Shown piece after piece: positions 1-6,459 of a stretch of 6,459 nucleotides of DNA. Every line of letters starts with the position of its first letter. Position 1 is the first letter of the stretch. The notes under the pieces were generated by a model. That model had not been told where the DNA came from. It ran no database searches and saw only the letters and a program-made list of their open reading frames with translations. This DNA comes from Prevotellaceae bacterium. Its GTDB lineage: Bacteria; Bacteroidota; Bacteroidia; Bacteroidales; UBA932. Location: NCBI GenBank assembly GCA_031258915.1, contig JAIRMD010000164.1:1-6459 (forward strand), given 5' to 3'. Both the position numbers and the translations under genes were made by a program.

Positions 1-198
1 GCGTACTACGATAAGTATTTGGATGCAGCGAGGTGGGAGGCCTCCCGCGGTACGCTGGAGTGCGATCTCGCCGCTGCTCGCGAAGCCCTTGCCGAAAAAG
101 AAGGCGTGATTGCCGAGCAAAGCAGCGCCCTTGCCGAGCAAAGCGCCGAAATGAAGAAGCTGCTTAAACGCATTGCTCAGCTGGAGCGGAAGCCATAG
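1..198 (+). CDS. C-terminal fragment of a coiled-coil protein, possibly an Rpn/PD-(D/E)XK transposase-like protein
   Basis: The reading frame is open from the first base of the window and ends at TAG 196-198, giving the last 65 residues of a protein whose start lies outside the window. The visible part begins AYYDKYLDAARWEASRG and continues as a charged, Ala/Glu-rich helix. Three successive heptads (ALAEKEG, VIAEQSS, ALAEQSA) lead into a Lys/Leu-rich end (EMKKLLKRIAQLERKP), which predicts a coiled coil. A 14-base direct repeat (110-123 and 131-144) spaced by exactly 21 bases underlies two heptads. A 'YDKYL..R' segment followed by a repetitive charged helix resembles the C-terminal tail of Bacteroidota PD-(D/E)XK nuclease-family (Rpn) transposase-like proteins. 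That is recollection of a family pattern, the catalytic domain is not in view, and other coiled-coil proteins are possible. That it is coding is well supported; the family is not. Confidence 0.6.
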   Translation, partial: AYYDKYLDAARWEASRGTLECDLAAAREALAEKEGVIAEQSSALAEQSAEMKKLLKRIAQLERKP

Positions 199-237
199 CT
201 GCGGGGCTGGGACGCAGCCAGCGTTTAGCGCTTTTTT
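198..237 (+). terminator. Possible weak intrinsic terminator of the upstream gene
   Basis: Just after the TAG there is a 6-bp stem GCTGCG (198-203) / CGCAGC (213-218) with a 9-base loop. It is followed by a 4-bp stem AGCG (220-223) / CGCT (229-232) that runs into six T (232-237). The second stem plus T-run has terminator form but is short, so termination may be inefficient. Confidence 0.3.
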
Positions 238-278
238 GCTGATGGGGTGCATTTCATAATTTCAGGCGGTTAAGAGCG

Positions 279-333
279 CAGATGGCGCAGATTTTCGCCG
301 GCTTTTTTTATCGGCGAAAATCCGTATCATCTG
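279..333. repeat. Two-step palindrome (interspersed-repeat or REP-like candidate)
   Basis: An 11-bp perfect stem GATTTTCGCCG (290-300) / CGGCGAAAATC (312-322) encloses an 11-base T-rich loop. Outside it, CAGATG (279-284) pairs with CATCTG (328-333) across a symmetric 5-by-5 internal loop. The words 'CAGATGGCGCAGATTTTCGC' and 'CATCTGTGGGATT' resemble short palindromic intergenic elements that recur in Bacteroidota genomes. The palindrome is directly visible; its being a repeat family is inference, because only one copy is in the window. It could also act as an RNA hairpin. Confidence 0.55.
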
Positions 334-372
334 TGGGATTTGTAAAAACAAGCATTAAAAGCCGGTGTCAAA

Positions 373-429
373 TGCCAAATTGAGTTATTTAACATTTTAT
401 TTTGGACTAAGATTGGAACCAATTTGGCA
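373..429. repeat. 10-bp inverted repeat upstream of the promoter element
   Basis: TGCCAAATTG (373-382) and CAATTTGGCA (420-429) are perfect reverse complements separated by 37 bases. The right arm ends 9 bases before the TATATTTG element at 439-446, so the pair brackets the expected -33 region. A shorter palindrome, ATTGG AA CCAAT (412-423), lies inside the right half. The position suits an operator for a two-fold symmetric regulator or a structural element, but no function is shown. Confidence 0.4.
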
Positions 430-446
430 ACTTATGCCTATATTTG
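413..446 (+). promoter_or_regulatory. Candidate Bacteroidota promoter (TAnnTTTG -7 element)
   Basis: TATATTTG at 439-446 matches the Bacteroidota -7 consensus TAnnTTTG and is followed by CACC, a common context in this phylum. A -33 TTG is present at 413-415, but the 23-base spacer is longer than the usual 19-21. Transcription would start near 451-455, giving a leader of about 440 bases before the susC-like ATG. I see no better match between here and 891; a degenerate TACTTTG at 748-754 is noted elsewhere. Confidence 0.4.
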
Positions 447-497
447 CACCGCTGGCGCGATTGATTTTTTTTGAGCCGGTAGTAAAGACAGCGGTGC
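446..497 (+). other. Leader RNA stem-loop at the predicted transcript start
   Basis: GCACCGCTG (446-454) and CAGCGGTGC (489-497) are perfect 9-bp complements with a 34-base loop containing T8 (465-472). If transcription starts near 451, the 5' end of the RNA would fold into the inner part of this stem. It could be a stabilising 5' hairpin or a regulatory fold. There is no T-run after the stem, so it is not a terminator. Confidence 0.35.
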
Positions 498-553
498 TTG
501 CGCCGCCAACAAACTTGACAGCATTGACAGCAGCGTAATCAAATTTAGAAGCC

Positions 554-715
<162 letters not shown>

Positions 716-755
716 AATTTTACTCTCTTGCAATAGTTTATAGTTTTTACTTTGG

Positions 756-792
756 AGTGAACGGTCGAGCATTTCGACCGTTCACTTTTTTT
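756..792 (+). terminator. Strong intrinsic terminator or attenuator in the susC leader
   Basis: AGTGAACGGTCGA (756-768) and TCGACCGTTCACT (774-786) form a perfect 13-bp stem with a 5-base loop, followed immediately by a run of T (786-792). This is the canonical form of a plus-strand Rho-independent terminator. It sits 99 bases before the preferred susC start at 891, with no recognisable promoter between. It therefore either ends a separate short transcript or acts as an attenuator for the transporter operon. No T-run follows the hairpin on the minus strand. Confidence 0.85.
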
Positions 793-890
793 ATTTTCTC
801 TCCGATAGCCAGCATAGTAAGCAGCGGCGCTTGTCGTCTGCTTGCTATTTTTTCAACCCATCTTTTTTTATTAACAAAACCATTTTTATT

Positions 891-3800
891 ATGAATAAAC
901 AGCTATTCGATCAACATCGAACGGGGCGGGCTATGCCCACCTCTGTTCGGGAAACCGGCGGCTTGCTAAGGCGTATGAAGCGCCTGCTGCCGCTGCTGCT
1001 ATGCGCAGTGCTGCCGTTGTCGCTGCACGCGCAAAATCTCAACATCTCCGGTACGGTGCACGACGGCCAGGGCAACCCTGTGGTGGGGGCAAGCGTTGTG
1101 GTCAAAGGCTCCACTGTGGGCGTAACCACCGATGCCAACGGCGGCTACACCATCAGCGCACCCGCCGACGCTACGCTGGTGTTTTCGTTCCTTGGCCTGA
1201 CCACCCGTGAGGAAGCCATTGCCGGGCGCGGGCGCATTGACGTTACGCTGAGCGAAGGCGACCAAGCACTCGGCGAGGTGGTGGTTACCGCCTTGGGCAT
1301 CCGCAAGGAGGCAAAGACGCTGGGGTACTCCGTGGCCACCGTGAGCGCAGACGAGCTGGTGAAAACCGGAACGCCGAACTTTGCCACCGCGCTCTACGGA
1401 AAAACGCCGGGCGTGCGCATACAATCTTCGCCCGGAGGCGCAACCTCGGCGGTGTCGGTCAACGTGCGCGGCCTAAGCTCCATCACGGGCAACAACCAGC
1501 CGCTGGTAATCGTTGACGGCGTGCCCGTGCGCAACGGCAACGCCAACGATAAAGGCTACTGGGACGACCAGCGCATCAACTCCAACGGCTTGGTGGACAT
1601 CAACCCCGAGGACATCGCCAGCCTCTCCATCCTGAAAGGCGCCTCGGCCTCGGCGCTCTACGGCTCGGAGGCCGCCAACGGCGTTATCATGATCACCACC
1701 AAGAGCGGCAAGCGTGGCGCAGGGCTGGGCGTGGACGTGAACGTTTCGCTCTCGGCTGACCAAATTGCCTACATGCCCGAAATGCAAACCGTCTTTGGCC
1801 CCGGAGCCGACATCATGGGGCGCAACGACGATTACCAGAAGTCCACCGGCGGCTTCTACGAGCGCGAGCTCAACGGGCAAAAGTACAAGAGCATCCGCAC
1901 CGTTACGCGGCAGTTTGGCCCCAAGTACGACGGGAGTGACGTGCTCTACTGGGACGGAAAAGTGCGCCCCTACAGCGCCATTTCGTCCAACCCGTGGGCA
2001 GACATTTTCCGCACCGGCTTCAACCAAACCTACAACGTGGCCATTACGCAGGGGGCGGAAAACTCCAACACGCGCCTCTCCTACACGTTTATGGACAACA
2101 CCCCCACGCAGTACAACAGCGACTACGCCAAGCACAACTTTAACCTGACGGGTAGCGTTAGCCTGAGCAAAAAGGTGCAGGTGGAGTATACCGCCAACTA
2201 CATTCGTCAGGATATCAAAAACCGCCCGTACCGCATCAGCCGCCTAACGCACAACTTTAGCGGCATGTTCGGCTCCTTTGAGGACGTAGGCCTGATGCGC
2301 GAGATGACGCGCACCAGCCTCGGATACTACAACGTGAGCAGCATCACCCGGTCGCTGACCCCCGATGAGTCGTTCTTCTTTGAGCCGGCCTCTTACGGTG
2401 GCTTGCTAAGGGAATACTACTGGAATATTCTGGGCCGCGAGCAGTACGAAAACAACAACCGCTTTATAGCCAGCGTAACGCCGGTGTACAAGGACATCAT
2501 TCCGGGCTTGAGCCTGCGCGGGCGCATTGCCACCGACCTGACGGCCGAAAAAATGGAGCGGCAGGAAAGCACCGAGCAGCCGCTTGCCTTTGGCAGCACA
2601 ACGGGCTACTACGGCCTGACCAGCAAGCGCTACGAAATCTACTACGGCGACGTAATGCTGAGCTACGACAAGGAAATCACCGATGTTTTCGGCGTAACGG
2701 CCAACGTGGGCTACCAGGGGCGGGTAGAGCAGCTCTACGAGGCCTCGGTGAACACCGAGGGCGGCCTGACGGTGGAGAACTGGTTCCACCTCAACGCCAG
2801 CAAGAATCAGGCAAAGGCCAACATGAACAAAACGGACTTCCTGAAAACGGCCGTCTTTGGCACCCTGTCGCTGGCCTACGACCACTTTGCCTACGTGGAG
2901 GGCACGGTGCGGCAGGAAAAGAGCTCGACCCTTGCGCCGGGCAACAACAGCTTTTTCTACCCCTCGGTGAACGCGAGCGTCATCTTCTCCGAAGCCATGA
3001 AGGACAGCCGCCCGGCGTGGTTTGACTACGGCAAGGTGCGCGCCTCCTACGGCATTGTGGGTAACGCCCCCGAGGTGTACAAGGCCAACCTTGCCTACAA
3101 TCAGGCCTCGTTTTCCAACAACGATTCGTGGGTGTACAACCGCTCGCCCAAAGAGCTGGGCAACGAGAACATCCGCCCCGAGAAGAAGTACGAGTGGGAG
3201 TTTGGGCTGGAGGGCAAGTTCCTCGGCGACCGCGTGGGCTTTGAGGTGTCGTACTACACCAACACTGTGGTAGACCAAATCCTGCAAACCACCATGCCGC
3301 AGTCCTCCGGCGGTACGTCCGTCCTGCTGAACGTGGGCGAGCTGGCCAACCAGGGGTTTGAGCTGGCGCTCTACGGTACGCCTATACGAACTCAAGACTT
3401 TAGGTGGAGCCTGAACGGAAACATCGGCTTCAACAAGAATAAGGTGGTGAAGCTGATGGACGGCGTGGACGAGCTGCAGCACGTGGACATTGACAATGGA
3501 GCAGCGCTGGTGGTATCGCGGGTAGGCGAGCCGATGGGCGACATCTACGCCTACGCCCCCAAGGAAGACGCTAACGGCAATAAAGTGGTGAGCAGCGACG
3601 GCATCTACATTGTTGACACCGAGCGCCGGAAAGTGGGCAACGCAATGCCCGACGCCACAGGCGGTTTCGGCACCTCGCTGAGCTACAAAAATTGGTTTCT
3701 GGATGCCGTGTTCGACTTCCGCATAGGTGGCGACATTGTGAACACTCCCTACCAGTACATGATGGGGCAGGGCATCCTTGCGGAGTCAATGCCCTACCGC

Positions 3801-4295
3801 GACGCGGCAAACGGCGGGCTTACCTACTACTTTGAAGGCGACGACTTCGCCGGCAAGAGGATTGCAACCTCTGGCTCCGCCGGGCCTAACGGCGAGCGGG
3901 TGTACGACAACGGAAGAATCCTGCCGGGCGTAAAGGAGGACGGCTCGCCCAACGACATTATTGTCCCAAGTGACCGGTACTACTACTACAGCTACAACTG
4001 GGGGCCGGATGCAGGCGGCGTTACCGAGTACAGCCACGCCGTGTTCGACAACTCTTACCTGAAGCTGCGCGAGCTGAGCCTCAGCTACCGACTGCCGGAA
4101 AACATTTCGCAGAAGTTTGCCTGCAAAAACCTCACGCTGTCCGTCTTCGGAAGAAACCTGTTTTACATCTACAAAAACCTTCCGGCATTTGACGCAGAGG
4201 CCACCGACGGCACAACGTGGATGTCGCAAACGCAGATAGGCGGCTCAACGGCCACCACCCGCACGTTTGGATTCTCCATACGCGCCAACTTCTAA
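891..4295 (+). CDS. SusC/RagA-family TonB-dependent outer-membrane transporter
   Basis: This 1134-residue protein is an outer-membrane beta-barrel of the SusC/RagA type, which imports a ligand handed over by a SusD-type lipoprotein using TonB-ExbBD energy. A 28-residue polar extension precedes a signal peptide starting at Met29 (MKRLLPLLLCAVLPLSLHA, cleavage before Gln48). A carboxypeptidase-regulatory-like domain follows (about 50-125; NISGTVHDGQGNPVVGASV). A TonB-box-like GEVVVTALG lies at 128-136. The plug (about 140-275) carries the family signatures VNVRGLSS (190-197), LVIVDGVPV (205-213), and DINPEDI from 236 followed by LKGASASALYGSEAANG and MITTKSG. The remainder is the barrel, with FGRN at 1086-1089 and terminal Phe1134. 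The frame is open from TTG 831, but ATG 891 is preferred: it has an A/T-rich context, and the extra 20 residues look untranslated. The lipoprotein gene follows 36 bases later, probably in one operon. No frameshift or truncation is seen. Substrate unknown. Confidence 0.95.
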   Translation: MNKQLFDQHRTGRAMPTSVRETGGLLRRMKRLLPLLLCAVLPLSLHAQNLNISGTVHDGQGNPVVGASVVVKGSTVGVTTDANGGYTISAPADATLVFSFLGLTTREEAIAGRGRIDVTLSEGDQALGEVVVTALGIRKEAKTLGYSVATVSADELVKTGTPNFATALYGKTPGVRIQSSPGGATSAVSVNVRGLSSITGNNQPLVIVDGVPVRNGNANDKGYWDDQRINSNGLVDINPEDIASLSILKGASASALYGSEAANGVIMITTKSGKRGAGLGVDVNVSLSADQIAYMPEMQTVFGPGADIMGRNDDYQKSTGGFYERELNGQKYKSIRTVTRQFGPKYDGSDVLYWDGKVRPYSAISSNPWADIFRTGFNQTYNVAITQGAENSNTRLSYTFMDNTPTQYNSDYAKHNFNLTGSVSLSKKVQVEYTANYIRQDIKNRPYRISRLTHNFSGMFGSFEDVGLMREMTRTSLGYYNVSSITRSLTPDESFFFEPASYGGLLREYYWNILGREQYENNNRFIASVTPVYKDIIPGLSLRGRIATDLTAEKMERQESTEQPLAFGSTTGYYGLTSKRYEIYYGDVMLSYDKEITDVFGVTANVGYQGRVEQLYEASVNTEGGLTVENWFHLNASKNQAKANMNKTDFLKTAVFGTLSLAYDHFAYVEGTVRQEKSSTLAPGNNSFFYPSVNASVIFSEAMKDSRPAWFDYGKVRASYGIVGNAPEVYKANLAYNQASFSNNDSWVYNRSPKELGNENIRPEKKYEWEFGLEGKFLGDRVGFEVSYYTNTVVDQILQTTMPQSSGGTSVLLNVGELANQGFELALYGTPIRTQDFRWSLNGNIGFNKNKVVKLMDGVDELQHVDIDNGAALVVSRVGEPMGDIYAYAPKEDANGNKVVSSDGIYIVDTERRKVGNAMPDATGGFGTSLSYKNWFLDAVFDFRIGGDIVNTPYQYMMGQGILAESMPYRDAANGGLTYYFEGDDFAGKRIATSGSAGPNGERVYDNGRILPGVKEDGSPNDIIVPSDRYYYYSYNWGPDAGGVTEYSHAVFDNSYLKLRELSLSYRLPENISQKFACKNLTLSVFGRNLFYIYKNLPAFDAEATDGTTWMSQTQIGGSTATTRTFGFSIRANF

Positions 4296-4331
4296 TTTTT
4301 GAACGGATAAACTTTTTAAAAGAAAAAAATT

Positions 4332-5918
4332 ATGAAACATTTATTCTTAACAATAACGGCAGCCGCAGCGCTGCTCACGCTGAGCGCTTGCAGCAAATCC
4401 GACTACGAGGATAAGTACATCGACCCATCTAAGACCTCCAACGTATCCTGCGACAAGCTGATGACGGGCGTGTTCTTCACGGGAAAAACTTTCACCTTCA
4501 CGGAGTACTGGAGGGTGTTTACGTTCGACTTCCGGCTGCTGGGGGTTTGCGCCCAAACGGTTGGATTTGTCAACTCGGCAAACAGGTACTCCGGCAGCGG
4601 AGAAACTTACATCAACGACCGCTGGAACCACTTTTACTACACGCTCGCGCAGTACCGGCTGCTGGAGAATACCTACGGCAAGCTGACGGACGGCGAAAAG
4701 GCAGACTACGAAATTTTTGTGCTGCTGTCGCAAATCTTCCTTTACGAGCAGCTGCAGGAAATCGTAGACCTCTTTGGCGACGTGCCGTTTTCCGAGGCCG
4801 GCTACCTTGCGCTGACCGGCGACGTGAAAACCGCCCGCCCGAGCTACGACAAGGCCGAAACGCTCTACGAAATGATGCTCGACGACCTGAAAGCCATCAA
4901 CACGAAGCTGGCCTCCTACAGCCCGTCGCCGCTTGCGGCCGCCTACCTTCCGGCGCAGGACTACATCAACAGGGGCGACTTGGCCAAGTGGCGCAAGTTT
5001 GCCAACTCCCTCCGCCTGCGCATGGCCATACGCGTAGCCGACAACGGCTCGCTCACCACCAAGGCGCGGGCTATCCTCGCGGAGATGCTTGCCGACCCCA
5101 ACACCTACCCGGTGATAGAGGCCAACAGCGACAACATCAGGATTGAAGCCGACAACTCGACGGACGACTTCAAGGTTGTTGGAACTTCCGATGTCGGCAT
5201 ACAGGGCATCGAGTCGTGGGCAGGGCAGGTGAACCGCGCCTCAAAGGCAATGCTTGACGCTCTCGGAGCCGACGACCCCCGCTTAGAAGTCATGTACGAC
5301 CCCAACTCCAACGGCGATTACGTGGGCATGGCTACCGACGAGAACGAAACCGACCAGAGCAACAACATGATCCGTCCAGCAGCCCAAGGCGGGATTCTCT
5401 ACGCGGCCATCGACACGTCAACGTTCAGCCGCAACGCCGAGTTCCCCGGCTTCATGATGACTGCCGCCGAGGTATGGTTCATCAAGGCCGAAGCCTTCCA
5501 AAAGAGCTACGCCACGGGCAATGCAGCGGAGGCCTTTAAGGAGGGCGTTACAAAGTCGGTAGATCTCTACTACGGGCTGAACGCCACGGGCACCTACCGC
5601 ACTCCGGTAACTCCTCCCACAAATACTGCTGAGTTTGCGCAGGGCAGGTGGGACAACGCCACCGATAAGCTTGTGGCCATCGGCACGCAAAAGTGGCTGC
5701 ACTGCGGCCTCATCGACATGCCGGAGGCTTGGGCACAGGTGCGCCGCACCGGTATTCCCGCGCTCACGTTCCCCACGGATAACCTATCGTCGGCCTACCC
5801 GAACGTTTTTGAGCGCCTACGCTACCCGCTGGACGAGCGCACCAACAACGCAGAAGTCTACGCCAAGGTGCAGGCAACCGACACCTACTACCGCAAGCTC
5901 TTTTGGGCAAAACCGTAG
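4332..5918 (+). CDS. SusD/RagB-like nutrient-binding outer-membrane lipoprotein (SusD-like_2 type)
   Basis: This 528-residue protein is the surface lipoprotein partner of the upstream transporter, expected to bind the ligand and lid the barrel. A lipoprotein signal peptide ends in the lipobox LSAC, with acylated Cys20. The residues after it (SKSDYEDKY) are acidic, consistent with a surface-export signal. The next part, YIDPSKTSNVSCDKLMTGVF, matches the N-terminal pattern of the SusD-like_2 subfamily (the 'DPNNPT.VSP..LL' region). Helical, TPR-like segments follow, e.g. around IFLYEQLQEIVDLFGDVPFS. The C-terminal family pattern is clear: IGTQKW (450-455), EAWAQVRRTG (465-474) and RLRYP (495-499). 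Length is normal for the subfamily. The gene starts 36 bases after susC with an A-rich upstream region and no promoter in the gap, so it is probably cotranscribed. A strong terminator follows. Ligand class cannot be told from sequence. Confidence 0.94.
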   Translation: MKHLFLTITAAAALLTLSACSKSDYEDKYIDPSKTSNVSCDKLMTGVFFTGKTFTFTEYWRVFTFDFRLLGVCAQTVGFVNSANRYSGSGETYINDRWNHFYYTLAQYRLLENTYGKLTDGEKADYEIFVLLSQIFLYEQLQEIVDLFGDVPFSEAGYLALTGDVKTARPSYDKAETLYEMMLDDLKAINTKLASYSPSPLAAAYLPAQDYINRGDLAKWRKFANSLRLRMAIRVADNGSLTTKARAILAEMLADPNTYPVIEANSDNIRIEADNSTDDFKVVGTSDVGIQGIESWAGQVNRASKAMLDALGADDPRLEVMYDPNSNGDYVGMATDENETDQSNNMIRPAAQGGILYAAIDTSTFSRNAEFPGFMMTAAEVWFIKAEAFQKSYATGNAAEAFKEGVTKSVDLYYGLNATGTYRTPVTPPTNTAEFAQGRWDNATDKLVAIGTQKWLHCGLIDMPEAWAQVRRTGIPALTFPTDNLSSAYPNVFERLRYPLDERTNNAEVYAKVQATDTYYRKLFWAKP

Positions 5919-5942
5919 CGAGGCTCGCTTGCAGAGCGAAAG

Positions 5943-5985
5943 AGGCTGCCTCAAAAGTATTTTTTTGAGGCAGCCTTGTTTTTTT
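5943..5985 (+). terminator. Intrinsic terminator of the susC/susD-like operon
   Basis: AGGCTGCCTCAAAA (5943-5956) and TTTTGAGGCAGCCT (5963-5976) form a perfect 14-bp stem with a 6-base loop, followed by TG and seven T (5979-5985). It lies 24 bases after the lipoprotein stop codon. The minus strand lacks a comparable T-run, so it acts mainly on plus-strand transcripts. Confidence 0.92.
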
Positions 5986-6090
5986 GGTGGCATCCTATTT
6001 CAATTGTCATAAATGTATGGAATCTCAAAGGCACGTTTAATATCCCATACTTTATCCGTTACTCCTGCACAGAGGAGAGGGCTGGTGTGC

Positions 6091-6104
6091 GGGGGGGGGG
6101 GGGG
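6091..6104. repeat. G14 homopolymer
   Basis: Fourteen consecutive G on the plus strand (C on the minus strand) lie at the point where the recognisable transposase sequence ends. Homopolymers of this length are slippage-prone and error-prone in sequencing and assembly. On the minus strand it reads as a short polyproline stretch. Confidence 0.95.
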
Positions 6105-6263
6105 CGTGTTTAGCCGTCTTGTAATGAACAAGCTCCTCTTCGTCAAACGCTTTTTTTTATTCACAAAAGACCACAGCGCATCCATTTGACATTCTTTCAG
6201 GTGAAGATTTTTAAGCAGGTCGCTCATGGCGGATTCCGCGTATGCGCCGGCGGTCAACGCCAC
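6105..6263 (-). pseudogene. Degraded IS transposase fragment (IS1-like DDE type)
   Basis: Read on the minus strand, the frame from about 6254 down to 6150 gives AGAYAESAMSDLL, then NLHLKECQMDALWSFVNKKK. This is the '..L..VQ.DE.WSFV.KKK' segment around the first catalytic Asp of IS1-like transposases; here the position usually Asp-Glu reads Asp-Ala. At the A8 run (T8 on the plus strand, 6151-6158) the frame breaks, and the expected continuation AFDEEELVHYKTAKHA appears in another frame down to 6105, where the C14 tract begins and similarity stops. The piece lacks the N-terminal zinc-binding/HTH region and the remaining catalytic residues, so it is a non-functional remnant. An open minus frame runs on to 6000, but its sequence after the C-tract is unlike a transposase. 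Assignment rests on motif memory, not on a search. Confidence 0.6.
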
Positions 6264-6459
6264 CGAAAAAGCGATTACAATAAGACACCATCGGGGATTT
6301 TTAGAGGAAGGTTAAATGCGTTGGCCATAGATGTAGGCAAGGGTGCATTTCAAATTGTCGCCCAAGCAATCCCGCAGGAAAATAAGCACTCAAGCTTCCC
6401 ACCTTCGGAAAATGTGGAAAACCGTGTATCACCCTCTATTGGCTGCGCCGAGCTCCGCT
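6264..6459. other. Unassigned intergenic or mobile-element debris
   Basis: I see no convincing gene, hairpin-plus-T terminator or promoter here. Short frames on both strands are broken by stops. One minus-strand frame ends DCLGDNLKCTLAYIYGQRI at a TAA near 6315 but is preceded by a stop only about 26 codons upstream. It may be decayed sequence belonging to the neighbouring IS remnant, or unrelated. Confidence 0.3.

Noticed and set aside
434..538. Plus-strand 34-codon ORF starting MPIFAPLARLIFF
   Set aside because: Its ATG lies upstream of the predicted transcription start, and it is antisense to another open frame. No family or initiation signal supports it.
728..754. Promoter with TTG 728-730 and TACTTTG 748-754
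   Set aside because: The -7 element is one base short of TAnnTTTG, the spacing is too short, and transcription would start inside the terminator hairpin. Kept only as a weak alternative.
756..786. Inverted repeat read as recombination site arms of an invertible promoter
   Set aside because: The arms are separated by only 5 bases and followed by a T-run, which is the form of a terminator hairpin, not of an invertible segment.
831..890. TTG 831 as the start of the SusC-like gene
   Set aside because: The 20 residues it adds (SSACYFFNPSFF...) lie in T-rich leader sequence. ATG 891 has a typical A/T-rich Bacteroidota start context and gives a normal SusC architecture.
2406..3482. Long minus-strand open frame (358 codons) inside the SusC-like gene
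   Set aside because: It is a shadow of the GC-rich transporter gene. The protein has low-complexity Val/His/Gly-rich composition with no family pattern, while the plus frame has clear SusC signatures.
6000..6263. Intact 87-residue minus-strand protein
   Set aside because: The frame joins a transposase segment to unrelated sequence through a frameshift and a polyproline homopolymer, so it is better described as a remnant.

Overview
The window looks like chromosome from a Bacteroidota bacterium, most likely Bacteroidales. The grounds are a textbook SusC/SusD outer-membrane nutrient-uptake pair, a TAnnTTTG-type promoter element, A-rich start-codon contexts without clear Shine-Dalgarno sites, and the characteristic AGGCTGCC...GGCAGCCT terminator. 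The coding DNA is visibly GC-rich for this group and the intergenic DNA is AT-rich. I cannot name a species.

Layout, left to right. (1) 1-198: the C-terminal tail of a protein with 7-residue coiled-coil repeats, possibly a PD-(D/E)XK (Rpn-type) transposase-like protein, followed by a weak terminator. (2) 199-890: a long non-coding or leader region. It holds a two-step palindrome (279-333), a 10-bp inverted repeat (373-429), a candidate promoter element (439-446), a leader hairpin (446-497), a small open reading frame (554-715) that contains an uninterrupted (CA)29 microsatellite (640-697), and a strong intrinsic terminator (756-792) placed immediately before the susC-like gene. (3) 891-4295: a SusC/RagA-type TonB-dependent transporter. 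(4) 4332-5918: its SusD-like lipoprotein partner, then a strong terminator (5943-5985). (5) 5986-6459: debris of an insertion sequence on the minus strand, frameshifted at an A8 run and interrupted by a 14-base G/C homopolymer; the last ~195 bases hold nothing I can assign.

How the genes work together: the lipoprotein is expected to cap the extracellular face of the TonB-dependent barrel and deliver a ligand that is imported using TonB energy. No degradative enzyme lies in the window, so the substrate cannot be inferred.

The most interesting signal is the leader. With 29 CA units the small ORF stops at 713-715, before the terminator hairpin. With 30 units it would stop at 741-743, also before the hairpin. 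With 28 (or 25, 31) it would read through the hairpin and end at TGA 892-894, overlapping the susC ATG as ATGA. This is the arithmetic expected of a phase-variable, translation-controlled attenuator that would switch the transporter pair on and off by repeat slippage. The sequence facts are direct; the mechanism is a hypothesis.
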